Assembly (NCBI GenBank): GCA_015486135.1
Contig: WFSE01000022.1
Location: 1 to 36,755 of the forward strand
DNA from: Lentisphaeria bacterium
Lineage (GTDB): Bacteria; Verrucomicrobiota; Lentisphaeria; Victivallales; JAADHT01
Length of the DNA: 36,755 bases
Direction: 5' to 3'
This document shows positions 8,628-16,455 of this stretch, piece after piece. The position numbers and the translations under genes are program-made. The first letter of the stretch is position 1, and each line of letters begins with the position of its first letter. The notes under the pieces are model-generated. The model saw only the letters and a list, made by a program, of their open reading frames with translations, was not told the DNA's origin and ran no database searches.

Positions 8628-9654
8628 TTTCTTTCTCCTTTTGGCGCCCTTGCTCGTCTTCGACTTCAGGGATGGTAGACTCGACAAGTCTGCGGGCCTT
8701 GGCGAGGGCGTCCAAAAGTAGAGTCTCGTCCGCTGGCAGTTTTGCGAATTTGACCAGCTCGGCGGCAGACATGAAATCCCTCAGGAACAATCTATGGTCC
8801 GCCCCCAAGGGGCCCTCGCCGCGCTCCAAGTCCAAAAGGAACTCCTGAGTGGTCCTGGTAGTCGTGGGCACACTAAACCTCTCCTCCAAGTAAAGACGAA
8901 TAATATCGGTCAATCCCGCCACGCAGGCCAAGCCGTCAATGGAGCCATCCCCGAGTTCGGCAGCCAACTTGTCAAGACGTTGTATCGCTATTTCCCAAGG
9001 GGTTGGTGGTGGTATCGCCATTTCCCGTTTTTTCTTCCAAACAAGCAATGCGAACACAACGCCGGCCAGCGCCAGAGCCAAAAGTCCCACCAAGGCCACC
9101 ACAAGCAGAACCCGCATCAAGGGATTCCGGTCGACAGCGGACACGGGTCTGGCCTCGCCAGCGATATCCAGCTCCCGCTTGCCCCCTGTATCCACGGCGA
9201 GAACCTTGAATCCGGGAATGGACGCTTTCAAGGTCTTCGAGTACGCGGTTCCATTTTTCTCCGGCCCCGTTATTTCAATCGAGCACTTCGATGGCTTAAT
9301 TTCCCCGGTACGATACGGCTGGATCTCCGCCGAAATCTCCCACTCCGACTTTCCCCAACGATCACCTAGCTTGCGGATGACCGGCTCGGCTACGCTTTGC
9401 AGCCCTTTCGCCAGATCAAGCGTGGCCTTGACGGGAGCGTATCCCCAGGGACACTGCATTTTAGCTAATACCCGAACATCCTTCCCAAGCATTATGTTCG
9501 AAGCCGGGGAAAGCTCGAATGTCGGGGCCGTCGGAGAAAACCCGTCCGCCACGGACAAACGGTACTGGCGGTACGCTAGCGCCCCCACGATCAAAGCTGC
9601 GAGCAAAAACGCCCCGATCACACCCAAAATAATTTTCACAATCAAGCGCCCCAT
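8620..9654 (-). CDS. DUF4381-like membrane protein of the MoxR operon
   Basis: A 344-residue protein with a membrane helix at about residues 6-28, an extracytoplasmic beta-rich domain (about 35-170), a second membrane helix around 175-205 (LLVVALVGLLALALAGVVFALLVW) and a cytosolic helical tail. The tail motif IIRLYLEERFSVPTTTRTTQEFL is the hallmark of the DUF4381 or BatD-like tails found between DUF58 and VWA genes in MoxR operons. GGAGG before the ATG supports the start. It lies 19 bases after the DUF58 gene and overlaps the VWA gene. The family is thought to connect the cytosolic ATPase with the membrane VWA protein, but its biochemical role is not established. Confidence 0.75.
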   Translation of the reverse strand: MGRLIVKIILGVIGAFLLAALIVGALAYRQYRLSVADGFSPTAPTFELSPASNIMLGKDVRVLAKMQCPWGYAPVKATLDLAKGLQSVAEPVIRKLGDRWGKSEWEISAEIQPYRTGEIKPSKCSIEITGPEKNGTAYSKTLKASIPGFKVLAVDTGGKRELDIAGEARPVSAVDRNPLMRVLLVVALVGLLALALAGVVFALLVWKKKREMAIPPPTPWEIAIQRLDKLAAELGDGSIDGLACVAGLTDIIRLYLEERFSVPTTTRTTQEFLLDLERGEGPLGADHRLFLRDFMSAAELVKFAKLPADETLLLDALAKARRLVESTIPEVEDEQGRQKEKENV

Positions 9655-9673
9655 AGCGCCTCCAATTTCCGTA

Positions 9674-10552
9674 TTACTGCTTGCTCTTGCGTCGTTTGAA
9701 AAATGTCACCAACGGCTTGACAACCTCACCACCAAGTCGGAAATCGATAAGATCCACCTTCGCCCTACGGAAAATCTCCTCGTTTTTGGCGTGGGCGGCT
9801 TCGGCCGCCGCCGCGTATCTCGCGAGTCGTCTGGAATTGCGCCCTGGAAACGCCAAGGCCTCCCCACTCTCCGCATCCTCGACCACGAGATTGGCCGTCT
9901 TAGGCATCGCCAACTCCAAGGGGTCCAGAATCCTGACCGCCACCACGTCGTGACGCTTGTTGGCGATGGTAAGCCGTTTCGAAAAATCCTTGTCGTCGAT
10001 AAAATCACTTATCAGGAACACGACCGTGCGCTTGCGCAACATGCGCATAAGCGTATCCAGCGCTCCAGCTATATCCGTGCCGCGCCCCTCCGGCCGCCTG
10101 GCCATCAACTCCCTAATCAGTCTAAGCCCGTGGGTCTTCCCAGATTTAGGGGGGAGATAGAACTCCGCTTTATCGGTGAAAATAAGCAGTCCCACGCGAT
10201 CATTATTGCGTATAGCGCTAAACGCCAGCAGCGCCGCAATTTCCGCGGCGTTCCGCGCCTTTGTTTTATCGCCACTTCCGAACATCGACGACGCCGACAC
10301 GTCAACCGCCAAAACCACGGTCAACTCCCGTTCCTCGATGTATTTTTTGACGTAAGGAGCCCCCATCCTGGCGGTGACGTTCCAGTCTATGTCGCGGATA
10401 TCATCCTCGGAGGAATATTCTCGAACCTCGTCGAATTCGATTCCAGCGCCTTTAAAAACGCTATGGTAGGCTCCGGCGGTGATATCGTCCACGACCCTCC
10501 GGGTCCGGATCTCTATTTTTCTCACCTGCGACAATAAATCCTTGGATATCAT
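9674..10552 (-). CDS. DUF58 domain protein of the MoxR operon
   Basis: A 292-residue soluble protein of the DUF58 family. The N-terminal part contains the diagnostic GAGIEFDEVREYSSEDDIRDIDWNVTARMG stretch. It is followed by a VWA-like domain whose metal site is VDVSASSMFG (DxSxS) with TDIAGALDTL and FLISDFID. GGAG precedes the ATG. It lies 40 bases downstream of moxR, the usual partner order. DUF58 proteins are regarded as clients or adaptors of the MoxR ATPase. The C-terminus ends in a basic tail (FFKRRKSKQ). No membrane segment is seen. The long open frame on the opposite strand is a shadow of this gene. Confidence 0.9.
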   Translation of the reverse strand: MISKDLLSQVRKIEIRTRRVVDDITAGAYHSVFKGAGIEFDEVREYSSEDDIRDIDWNVTARMGAPYVKKYIEERELTVVLAVDVSASSMFGSGDKTKARNAAEIAALLAFSAIRNNDRVGLLIFTDKAEFYLPPKSGKTHGLRLIRELMARRPEGRGTDIAGALDTLMRMLRKRTVVFLISDFIDDKDFSKRLTIANKRHDVVAVRILDPLELAMPKTANLVVEDAESGEALAFPGRNSRRLARYAAAAEAAHAKNEEIFRRAKVDLIDFRLGGEVVKPLVTFFKRRKSKQ

Positions 10553-10592
10553 GTCGTTCTCCAGTTGGCAGAATGGAATTGCGACACTCCGG

Positions 10593-11615
10593 TCAGGGCG
10601 TTCTCAACTCGTCGAGCACCCGCTTGATAATGTCGTCAGAAGTCATCTCCTCCGCTTCGGCCTCGTATGTGAGAATCACCCTATGCCTAAGAATATCGTG
10701 GGCCACGTCCTTCACATCCTGCGGAACAACATACGCCCGTCCATCCATAAACGCAGTCGCCTTGGCCGCCAAAGCGAGCATGATGGACGCCCTCGGAGAC
10801 GCACCGACTTGAATCAATCCATCGAGGTCGTTCAGGTTAGCCTCCGACTGACGTGTCGAAAGGAATCTTTTCTCTTTGGGTCTAGTGGCGTTGGTAACAT
10901 CGAGAATGTATTCCACTATTTTTTCGTCTATGTATATCTTGTCAACCCAAGCTCTGGCATTGACGATATCCTCCAGGGAAAGTACCGCCACCGCGTTAAG
11001 CTCCATTTCGGGATGAGCCATTCTGTCGATAATCAAACGTTCCTCGTTGCGCTTGGGGTAATCTACGAGAAGCTTGAACATGAACCTGTCGACTTGGGCC
11101 TCAGGCAGGGCGTACGTGCCCTCCTGCTCTATGGGGTTTTGGGTCGCCATCACCAGGAAAGGGCGCGGAATATCGTGCTTCTCTCCTCCGATGGTCACTT
11201 GCTTCTCCTGCATGCATTCCAGTAGAGCGCTCTGTACCTTGGCCGGCGCCCGGTTGATCTCGTCCGCCAGCAGTATATTGGCGAACACCGGCCCCAATCT
11301 CACTCCGAAAGTTTGGTTTTTGGGATTGTAGATATTGGTTCCGATAACGTCTGCAGGAAGCAAATCGGGAGTGAACTGAATACGCGAAAAGGAGGCATTT
11401 AGACTCTGCGCCAGGGTTTTCACCGCCAGCGTCTTAGCCAAGCCTGGCAAACCCTCGAGCAATATGTGGCCGTCCGCTATCAACGCTAGAACCATCGAGT
11501 TTATCAATTTCTCCTGGCCCACAATCACACGCCCTATCTCGGTCTTCAAGGGACTCACGAAAGCGGCCACCTGCTTAATTTGGTCCTGCAATTCCTGAAT
11601 TTCGTTCTGGTTCAT
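10593..11615 (-). CDS. moxR: MoxR-family AAA+ ATPase
   Basis: A 340-residue cytosolic AAA+ ATPase of the MoxR branch, predicted to act as a chaperone that remodels or activates the VWA proteins encoded downstream. Walker A is EGLPGLAKTLAVK, Walker B is LLADEINRAPAKVQSALLECMQE, and sensor 1 is VMATQNPIEQEGTYALPEAQVDRFMFK. The C-terminal lid domain includes STRQSEANLNDLDGLIQVGASPRAS. GGAGG six bases before the ATG fixes the start. It is the first gene of the four-gene operon moxR-DUF58-DUF4381-VWA. Confidence 0.95.
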   Translation of the reverse strand: MNQNEIQELQDQIKQVAAFVSPLKTEIGRVIVGQEKLINSMVLALIADGHILLEGLPGLAKTLAVKTLAQSLNASFSRIQFTPDLLPADVIGTNIYNPKNQTFGVRLGPVFANILLADEINRAPAKVQSALLECMQEKQVTIGGEKHDIPRPFLVMATQNPIEQEGTYALPEAQVDRFMFKLLVDYPKRNEERLIIDRMAHPEMELNAVAVLSLEDIVNARAWVDKIYIDEKIVEYILDVTNATRPKEKRFLSTRQSEANLNDLDGLIQVGASPRASIMLALAAKATAFMDGRAYVVPQDVKDVAHDILRHRVILTYEAEAEEMTSDDIIKRVLDELRTP

Positions 11616-11953
11616 ATTTTTCCTCCAGTTTCGCTCTGCGGTTTCCGGACTCCCTCTGTCCCGCCCGCACCCGATAAGACAACGTCAAACGGCGAAAGGT
11701 TCCATAGAAGGTCTTGCGAGACTAGTCTTCGTTCCAACCAAACCTCCCAACAACATTAACTCGAACTGAAAATGACGGAAAAACCCGATTCCCTCGCAAT
11801 TAGCCGAATTGCTAGAATGTTTCCGCCAACAGCCCACGCACACAGAAAAAATCCACTCGGCGCTCGCCAGAATATAGGGGGCCATTCCTTCCGCCTCCGC
11901 CAACCCTACTTCGGAACAATACGGCGAGATGCGACAGGATCCGCCATAGCTCG
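11616..11953. other. Gene-free spacer between rfaE1 and moxR
   Basis: 338 bases without a credible gene. A TTG-started 90-codon frame on the minus strand (11685-11957) lacks a ribosome binding site and recognisable sequence. A small hairpin GCAATT-agcc-GAATTGC at about 11798-11815 resembles a decayed dispersed-element end. The moxR promoter presumably lies here, but I could not pick one with confidence. Confidence 0.6.
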
Positions 11954-12964
11954 TCAAAAACGCTTCAACCTTTCTAGCAGCTCTTCAAGATCGGCCGGAA
12001 CAGTCCCCACCTTCCCAACCACGACACCCGACGCGTGGTTCGCAATTTCCGCGGCGTCCGAGGCACATGCTCCCGCAACCATTGCCAAAGTGAAGGAAGC
12101 AATAAACGTGTCTCCCGCACCGGAAACATCAAACACTTCCCGGGCTCGGGTCGGAATTATAGTCTTCTCCGCCCCACGAGGATATAACGCAACGCCATCC
12201 GGCCCCAGCGTTATCAACAGGTGCGCCGGATCCCATTTGCCCCGAATCCTGTCCGCTACCTCGTCCAACTTCCCCAACGCGTTGTCGGTATCGTCGTGAT
12301 ATACGCTAGCCAGCCCAAACGCCTCTTTCTTGTTCGGTGTCATGATATCGACACCGTCGAATTCCAATGGATGCCCCGGATGGGGATCAAGAGCGACAAT
12401 GGCTCTAGATTTCTTGGCCGCGTCCGCGATTTCCGCGGCGGCGGCGGCATTCAAAAACCCCTTGGCGTAATCCTCGATTACGACAGCGTCGAATTCGCCT
12501 TTTGCCAAAGCCGCCTTCAACTTTTCCAAAACGTTGTCCAAAAGCCCCTCCCCCACGGGAGACACATCCTCGTAATCAATCCGGACCACCTGCTGCGACT
12601 CGGCGATGACACGTTGCTTCTCCGTTGTCGGACGCGTCGAATCCCGTTCGACTCCATACGCCGCGATTCCCCGCTCCCGAAGCAATCCTTCCATTATATC
12701 GGCGTTTGAATCATCCCCAACCACGCCGAAAACAGAAGCCGACGCCCCCAAAGAGGCAATATTGAGCGCGACATTGGCGGCGCCCCCAAGCGAATGGGTC
12801 GTTTCGGACACTCGAAGCACGGGCACCGGGGCCTCTTGGGATATCCTCGACGCCGCACCCCACACATACACGTCAAGGATTAAATCGCCAACAACGGCTA
12901 TCCTGGCGTTCCGAAACCCCTCAATCGCCCCCGTCAGATTTTCCTTTGTCTCCGAGTTTCTCAT
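11954..12964 (-). CDS. rfaE1: D-glycero-beta-D-manno-heptose-7-phosphate kinase (HldE domain I type)
   Basis: A 336-residue PfkB/ribokinase-fold kinase that phosphorylates heptose 7-phosphate at C1 in ADP-heptose synthesis for LPS core. The sequence IAVVGDLILDVYVWGAASRISQEAPVPVL followed by HSLGGAANVALNIASLGA is specific for the RfaE kinase domain. TPNKKEA and DVSGAGDTFIASFTLAM (catalytic Asp and anion hole) are the PfkB signatures. Only domain I is present. The cytidylyl/adenylyltransferase domain fused to it in E. coli HldE is absent and should be encoded elsewhere. The gene start overlaps the end of the upstream small membrane protein gene by 44 bases. It implies a heptose-containing LPS and a Gram-negative host. 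Confidence 0.9.
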   Translation of the reverse strand: MRNSETKENLTGAIEGFRNARIAVVGDLILDVYVWGAASRISQEAPVPVLRVSETTHSLGGAANVALNIASLGASASVFGVVGDDSNADIMEGLLRERGIAAYGVERDSTRPTTEKQRVIAESQQVVRIDYEDVSPVGEGLLDNVLEKLKAALAKGEFDAVVIEDYAKGFLNAAAAAEIADAAKKSRAIVALDPHPGHPLEFDGVDIMTPNKKEAFGLASVYHDDTDNALGKLDEVADRIRGKWDPAHLLITLGPDGVALYPRGAEKTIIPTRAREVFDVSGAGDTFIASFTLAMVAGACASDAAEIANHASGVVVGKVGTVPADLEELLERLKRF

Positions 12965-13421
12965 GGTATTTTTCCAGCGATTTCCTAAGTAACGGCTCTA
13001 TGTCGATTGTTTCGACGGAAACGCAAAATCTCTTCTCAGCCCACTTGTTGTACCGAATCTCGAACCAACGAAGCAACTTGTAAACACGCCTTATTTGCGC
13101 ACGGTCCATATTGTCCTGGTTATCCCTAAGGTACTTGGCTATTTCGTCCAGGCAACTCAAGGCCAAATCCACCTCGCCCTCCTGCCAGGAGTTTTGGCAA
13201 TGGATGGCCCCACCACGCATATTCCGCCTCAATTTGTCCATCAAACCAACCAATTCCTGCTGTGCCTCGTCACGCTCCCAGAATTTCTCGGTAATCATTT
13301 TCCTCGGAAGCCAAGTCACGAGCAGTAATTCCAAAATCATGACAAGCACAAACAAACCCACCGCGATATACGCCACGTAGTCCTTGCGCCTTTGTCCGCT
13401 TCTGTTTGGCTCGCTACTCAT
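12921..13421 (-). CDS. Small single-pass membrane protein of unknown function
   Basis: A 166-residue protein that I do not recognise. I chose the ATG at 13421 (AGGAAA upstream, reading MSSEPNRSGQRRK). Reading further upstream adds 70 residues translated from repeat sequence and is unlikely. A basic N-terminus is followed by one membrane helix (residues ~13-36, YIAVGLFVLVMILELLLVTWL). The remainder is a charged, alpha-helical cytosolic or periplasmic domain with heptad-like spacing. Its end overlaps rfaE1 by 44 bases, so the two are probably co-transcribed. Confidence 0.65.
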   Translation of the reverse strand: MSSEPNRSGQRRKDYVAYIAVGLFVLVMILELLLVTWLPRKMITEKFWERDEAQQELVGLMDKLRRNMRGGAIHCQNSWQEGEVDLALSCLDEIAKYLRDNQDNMDRAQIRRVYKLLRWFEIRYNKWAEKRFCVSVETIDIEPLLRKSLEKYHEKLGDKGKSDGGD

Positions 13422-13500
13422 TCGGGATGTTTCCTGCAAAAACAAACTCCATCCAAGGAGGCCTACGAATGACGAGACGACATCTTCGCCAACAGCCCTC

Positions 13501-13570
13501 CCTAAAGTAGGGCTTGCCGAATAATTGGCAAGCACACGTTCGCAATTTGAAGATGCCTCGCGCGAAGACA
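13501..13570 (+). repeat. Short dispersed repeat, copy 1 (pair with 36441-36510)
   Basis: A CCCTA-AAG-TAGGG hairpin, then CTTGCCGAATAATTGGCAAG (inverted arms CTTGCC/GGCAAG), then CACACGTTCGCAATTTGAAG. Near-identical sequence recurs at 36441-36510, about 23 kb away in the same orientation. It shares the GAATAATTGGCAAG block with the ends of the ~145-bp element. Confidence 0.75.
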
Positions 13571-13655
13571 TGAAGAGAGGGAGGACTTTTACCACGTAGG
13601 AACTGTAGGGGATGTGGGAGCGGCATCTCAAATGTTGAATTTTTAATGCTTGATT

Positions 13656-13796
13656 CGGGCTTTCCCGGAATTGGCAAGTGCCTCAAATCGCTAGTCGGCT
13701 CCAAGGGTTTTGAGAGGTTTGCTCCAAAAACCTTGGAGATGACACCGTTAAAAACAGTCCTAACCAGATAAAAATTAAGCGCTTGCCAATTATTCA
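13656..13796 (+). repeat. Dispersed ~145-bp element, copy B
   Basis: Runs from CGGGCTTTCCCGGAATTGGC to GCTTGCCAATTATTCA. It matches 20046-20194 almost base for base over GTCGGCTCCAAGGGTTTTG, CTCCAAAAACCTTGGAG and ATGACACCGTTAAAAACAG. Its right end is truncated at ATTCA, where the next element (13797) begins without any spacer. That suggests the latter inserted into or beside it. Confidence 0.8.
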
Positions 13797-14058
13797 CCAC
13801 CCGCTTCGCTAGAGGCACGGAGAAAAAAGAGAAGCTAGAAGAGCGCACAGAGATTGCGTGAATTGGCCACGCCGTATTCCGGCCTGTCAAATTCACACAA
13901 CGGCTTTGATGGGAGATGAGGAGGAGTCTCGAGCGTTTTGTCTCTGAGTTCTTGAAAATCTATCACTCGATTATATTTCCGTAAAACGGGAATGGAATCG
14001 AGTGATCTCAGCTATTTGCTTTCACTCGGCGCCTCCGTGTCTCCAGCGAAGCGGGTGG
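13797..14058 (+). repeat. 262-bp terminal-inverted-repeat element, core type 1, left copy
   Basis: Ends CCACCCGCTTCGCTAGAGGC and the inverted counterpart CTCCAGCGAAGCGGGTGG. The core holds two hairpins: GTGAATTGGCC with its partner GGCC...AATTCAC, and ATCACTCGATT pairing with AATCGAGTGAT around a TTTCCG/CGGGAA section. It has no open frame and no transposase. The reverse complement aligns along its full length with 19624-19885, with few mismatches. The two copies bracket the nik genes. Confidence 0.85.
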
Positions 14059-14128
14059 TGGATTCTTTGCTTTTGCTCCCTCTAAATTCCTTTTTCGCGG
14101 GTTTCGGGAGTTGCGCGGATGGCTTTTC

Positions 14129-14156
14129 GTGATACGTTATGCGGAAATCATAACAC
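14129..14156. promoter_or_regulatory. Candidate NikR operator
   Basis: GTGATAC, 14 bases, ATAACAC. Each half matches six of seven positions of the GTGTTAC-N13/14-GTAACAC palindrome that I recall being described for NikR in deltaproteobacterial-type genomes. A shorter inner palindrome, GTTATG-N7-CATAAC (14136-14154), lies inside it. The site ends 36 bases before the nikR start codon, so nickel-dependent autorepression of the locus is a reasonable inference. Confidence 0.6.
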
Positions 14157-14192
14157 TGCCGGTAATCGGTGGACAACAAGCAGGGTGTTCGG

Positions 14193-14609
14193 ATGGGCGA
14201 ATTGGTAAGATTCAGCGTGTCGGTTGATTCCGACCTTCTCGATGCGTTTGACGCGTTTGTCGCGAACGAAGGGTATGCCACGCGGTCCGAGGCGCTAAAG
14301 CGTCTCATGCGCAAGGCGTTGGTCGGCAAGGAGTGGTCGGAAGGCGCGTGGGTGGCGGGCGCATTCGTCATGGTTTACGACCATCACCGTCGGGAGTTTG
14401 TCTCTAAATTGATGGAAATTCAACACGATTTTGGCGATATCGTTCTTTCGACGCAGCATATCCATCTAGACCACGACAATTGCCTGGAGGTGATAACCCT
14501 TCGGGGAATGGCTGGTAAAATCAAGAAGTTTGCCGCGGCTATCAGAGCGTTGAAGGGGATAAAGCATTGTTCTTTGGTGGCCACCACCACCGGTGGCAAT
14601 ATCGCTTGA
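14193..14609 (+). CDS. nikR: Nickel-responsive transcriptional regulator
   Basis: A 138-residue NikR. The N-terminal ribbon-helix-helix DNA-binding domain (VRFSVSVDSDLLDAFDAFV...TRSEALKRLMR) is followed by an ACT-like metal-binding domain. The four square-planar nickel ligands of E. coli NikR (His76, His87, His89, Cys95) correspond to His78, His89, His91 and Cys97 here (HIHLDHDNCLEV). I prefer ATG 14193, with CAGGG upstream and a length close to the ~133-residue family norm, over the GTG at 14169, which would add eight residues. With nickel bound, NikR represses nickel uptake genes. The adjacent nikKMLQO genes and the operator candidate upstream fit that role exactly. Confidence 0.94.
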   Translation: MGELVRFSVSVDSDLLDAFDAFVANEGYATRSEALKRLMRKALVGKEWSEGAWVAGAFVMVYDHHRREFVSKLMEIQHDFGDIVLSTQHIHLDHDNCLEVITLRGMAGKIKKFAAAIRALKGIKHCSLVATTTGGNIA

Positions 14610-14819
14610 ATAGCGCGTTTTTTTAGACTCAATGATGTTACGAATGGGAAAAAGGTGTTAATGGGGCGAAGGGCCCAGCGGGGTCGGTGTCCGGATGTCA
14701 AAGGTCGTGCGAACGAGATGGCGTTTGGCCGCTGGTATTACAAATAACAAGAAAGGTGTTAATAGAGTGGAAAGAACGGAGGCTCCGAGATTCGAATTTG
14801 TTTCTGCCTTTGCTAACCC

Positions 14820-14847
14820 TTCCTCCTTTGCTAAAGCTACGGCGGGA
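14820..14847 (+). repeat. Short dispersed repeat CCTCCTT-GCTAAAGCTACGG
   Basis: The sequence recurs in inverted orientation at 19426-19453, where it overlaps the end of nikO. CTTTGC/GCTAAAG gives it weak internal dyad symmetry. Similar GCTAAAGCTACGGAGG words are abundant dispersed repeats in many environmental genomes. Confidence 0.65.
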
Positions 14848-14859
14848 CAAGTCGGATTT

Positions 14860-14965
14860 AGGATTTCGAGTTTCGAGTTTGAGATGTAGTCAGGCATTAT
14901 TGGAGTATTTGAATTTTGAAAATTCGGATTTGTTTCGAGTTTAGGATTTAGGATTTCGAATTTCT
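14860..14965 (+). repeat. Upstream repeat with GAATTTTGAAAATTC palindrome, nikK copy
   Basis: AT-rich GGATTT/TTTCGAG repeat. The block GAATTTTGAAAATTC at 14911-14925 is a perfect inverted repeat followed by GGATTTGTTTCGAGTTT. The same block occurs upstream of nikL (16838-16948). The palindrome ends 56 bases before the nikK start codon. Confidence 0.75.
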
Positions 14966-14981
14966 TTGAGGGAGGTATTCA

Positions 14982-15749
14982 ATGAATGCAAGAAGATTGA
15001 AGGTGTTCGCCGGGCTATGCGCGGTTTCCGCGGCGGTGGCGGCATGGGGCCATTTCCAAGTGTTGATTCCGGCGTCGGAGTTTGCCGACGAGGACAATCG
15101 GGAAGTGTCGTTGGACATTTTGTTCACCCATCCCATGAGTGGGGGCCCTGTTATGGAGATGGGGACGCCAACGGAGTTCGGCGTGTTGGTTGGCGGAAAA
15201 AAGGTTAACCTTATGGATGCGTTGAAAAAGCGGAAAGTGGAAGGCAAGACCGCCTATTCCGCGACATATAAGGTTAAACGTCCCGGGGATCATGTTTTCT
15301 ACATCGCTCCTGCTCCTTATTGGGAGCCCGCCGAGAGGAAGATGATAATCCACTACACGAAGGTGGTTGTCGATGCGTTCGGGGGCGGAGAGGGCTGGGA
15401 CGCCATGGTTGGGTTTCCCGTCGAGATCAAGCCCCTTGTCAGGCCATATGGTCTTTGGGCTGGAAACGTTTTCCGAGGAATCGTGACTTGCAACGGCAAA
15501 CCGGTGCCGTTCGCCGAGATCGAAGTCGAGTATCTCAATAGCGGGAAAATAATAGATGTGCCGAACGACGCGTTCGACACGCAGGTGATCAAGGCCGACG
15601 CCAACGGAGTTTTCTGTTACGCCATGCCTCGGTCGGGATGGTGGGGTTTCGCCGCTTTGATGGACGGCGACAAGATGAAGAACCCAAAGGGAGAGATGGT
15701 GGATACGGAGTTGGGAGCTTTGATGTGGGTGCGTTGCCGGGACATGTGA
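14982..15749 (+). CDS. nikK: DUF4198-family nickel uptake component
   Basis: A 255-residue exported protein of the DUF4198 family. A signal peptide (residues 1-22, VFAGLCAVSAAVAAWG) leaves an N-terminal HFQVLIPASEF, where the first His of the mature protein is typical and may bind metal. An Ig-like or carboxypeptidase-regulatory-like segment (GNVFRGIVTCNGKPVPFAEIEVEYL) precedes the RSGWWGFAALMDGD end. GGGAGG six bases upstream fixes the ATG. Its place between nikR and nikM gives the order nikR-K-M-L-Q-O known from ECF-type nickel transporters. NikK is believed to deliver or capture nickel in the periplasm, but direct biochemistry is limited. Confidence 0.85.
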   Translation: MNARRLKVFAGLCAVSAAVAAWGHFQVLIPASEFADEDNREVSLDILFTHPMSGGPVMEMGTPTEFGVLVGGKKVNLMDALKKRKVEGKTAYSATYKVKRPGDHVFYIAPAPYWEPAERKMIIHYTKVVVDAFGGGEGWDAMVGFPVEIKPLVRPYGLWAGNVFRGIVTCNGKPVPFAEIEVEYLNSGKIIDVPNDAFDTQVIKADANGVFCYAMPRSGWWGFAALMDGDKMKNPKGEMVDTELGALMWVRCRDM

Positions 15750-15780
15750 GTGTCGGTGGCGCCGTTTCGGAGGGCGCGTC

Positions 15781-16410
15781 ATGCATGTGATGGACGGAGC
15801 ATTGAGCTGGCAGGTGATGGCCGTCACCGACACCGCCGCCGCCGTGGCGGTGGTTGGCGCGGCGAGGGCCGTCGATTACGAGCGTGTCCCGAAGGTGGGT
15901 GCCTTGGCGTCGGTTTTTTTTCTAGCCTCGTTCATACATGTCAATATCGGTCCTTCCAGCTCCCATCTGATCCTCAACGGATTGGTGGGGCTTGTGCTTG
16001 GTTGGGCGGCCTTGCCCGCGTTCGCGGTGGCGTTGTTTCTGCAATCGGTTTTGTTCGGGTTCGGCGGTTTGACGGCGCTCGGGGCGAATATCATAGATAT
16101 GGGCGTTCCCGCGGTCGTGGTGTGGCTTTTGTTCGGGAGGTTGTGTCGTTATGCCGATTCCCCGGGGAAGGCAGCGGCGTGGGGCGCGGTCGCGGGATGT
16201 TTGGCGGTGGCGTTGTCTTGCGCCTCGTTGGCGTTGATGCTCAATCTCAGCGCTCCGGAGAAATATGCCGCGGCGGTGAAGGCTATTTTGCTGGCCCATA
16301 TCCCGGTGGCGCTGATAGATGCGTCGGTTACCGCTGCCGCAGTGGGTTTTTTGAGGAAAGTGCGACCCGACTTGCTCGAGAGATGTCGGGAGCGGGACCA
16401 GCACTTCTGA
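15781..16410 (+). CDS. nikM: ECF-type nickel transporter substrate-specific membrane subunit (CbiM/NikM family)
   Basis: A 209-residue integral membrane protein with about six helices. It starts MHVMDGALSWQ, the N-terminal Met-His metal-binding loop of the CbiM/NikM family (usually MHIMEG), and contains FIHVNIGPSSSHLILNGLVGLVLGW, the second metal-binding signature. GGAGGG at 15769-15774 supports the start. It gives specificity to the NikQ/NikO energising module. The last codons (ERCRERDQHF) lie in sequence that is repeated at 17601-17639, so the C-terminus is either encoded by a repeat or was duplicated with one. The overlapping frame at 15750-16442 is a shadow. Confidence 0.92.
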   Translation: MHVMDGALSWQVMAVTDTAAAVAVVGAARAVDYERVPKVGALASVFFLASFIHVNIGPSSSHLILNGLVGLVLGWAALPAFAVALFLQSVLFGFGGLTALGANIIDMGVPAVVVWLLFGRLCRYADSPGKAAAWGAVAGCLAVALSCASLALMLNLSAPEKYAAAVKAILLAHIPVALIDASVTAAAVGFLRKVRPDLLERCRERDQHF

Positions 16411-16418
16411 CTTTAGTC

Positions 16419-16452
16419 CTACCCGAGGAACGACGAGCCTGATGAGCAGGCA
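16419..16452 (+). repeat. CTACCCGAGGAACGAC repeat with small hairpin, copy 1
   Basis: CTACCCGAGGAACGAC followed by CCTG-atgag-CAGG. The same block recurs at 19905-19938, where the hairpin is CCTGG-ata-CCAGG. The loop and flanks differ while the arms are kept, which suggests that the stem matters or that both derive from one ancestral repeat. Confidence 0.65.
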
Positions 16453-16455
16453 AAG

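Larger units (their letters stand above)
13422..14192. other. Repeat-filled intergenic region before the nickel locus
   Basis: 771 bases with no credible gene. In order it holds a short dispersed repeat (13501-13570), a ~145-bp element (13656-13796), immediately abutted by a 262-bp terminal-inverted-repeat element (13797-14058), and then the NikR operator candidate (14129-14156). An open frame at 13414-13896 is translated repeat and was not called. Confidence 0.75.
14610..14981. other. Repeat-rich spacer between nikR and nikK
   Basis: 372 bases with no gene. It contains a CCTCCTTTGCTAAAGCTACGG repeat (14820-14847) and a GGATTT/TTTCGAG-type repeat with a perfect 15-base palindrome (14860-14965), ending in the nikK ribosome binding site GGGAGG at 14970-14975. 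Whether nikR and nikK share one transcript is uncertain. Confidence 0.6.

Noticed and set aside
8939-10537. A 532-codon open frame on the plus strand across the DUF58 and DUF4381-like genes
   Set aside because: It is antisense to two genes with clear family motifs, operon spacing and ribosome binding sites. The translation has no recognisable motif, and long antisense frames are expected at this codon composition.
11685-11957. A 90-codon minus-strand frame beside rfaE1
   Set aside because: It starts with TTG inside the end of rfaE1, has no ribosome binding site and shows no domain or hydrophobic pattern.
15750-16442. A 230-codon frame overlapping nikM on the same strand
   Set aside because: The translation is a Gly/Arg-rich low-complexity string typical of the wrong frame of a GC-rich gene, while the nikM frame carries the MHVMDG and HVNIGP family signatures.
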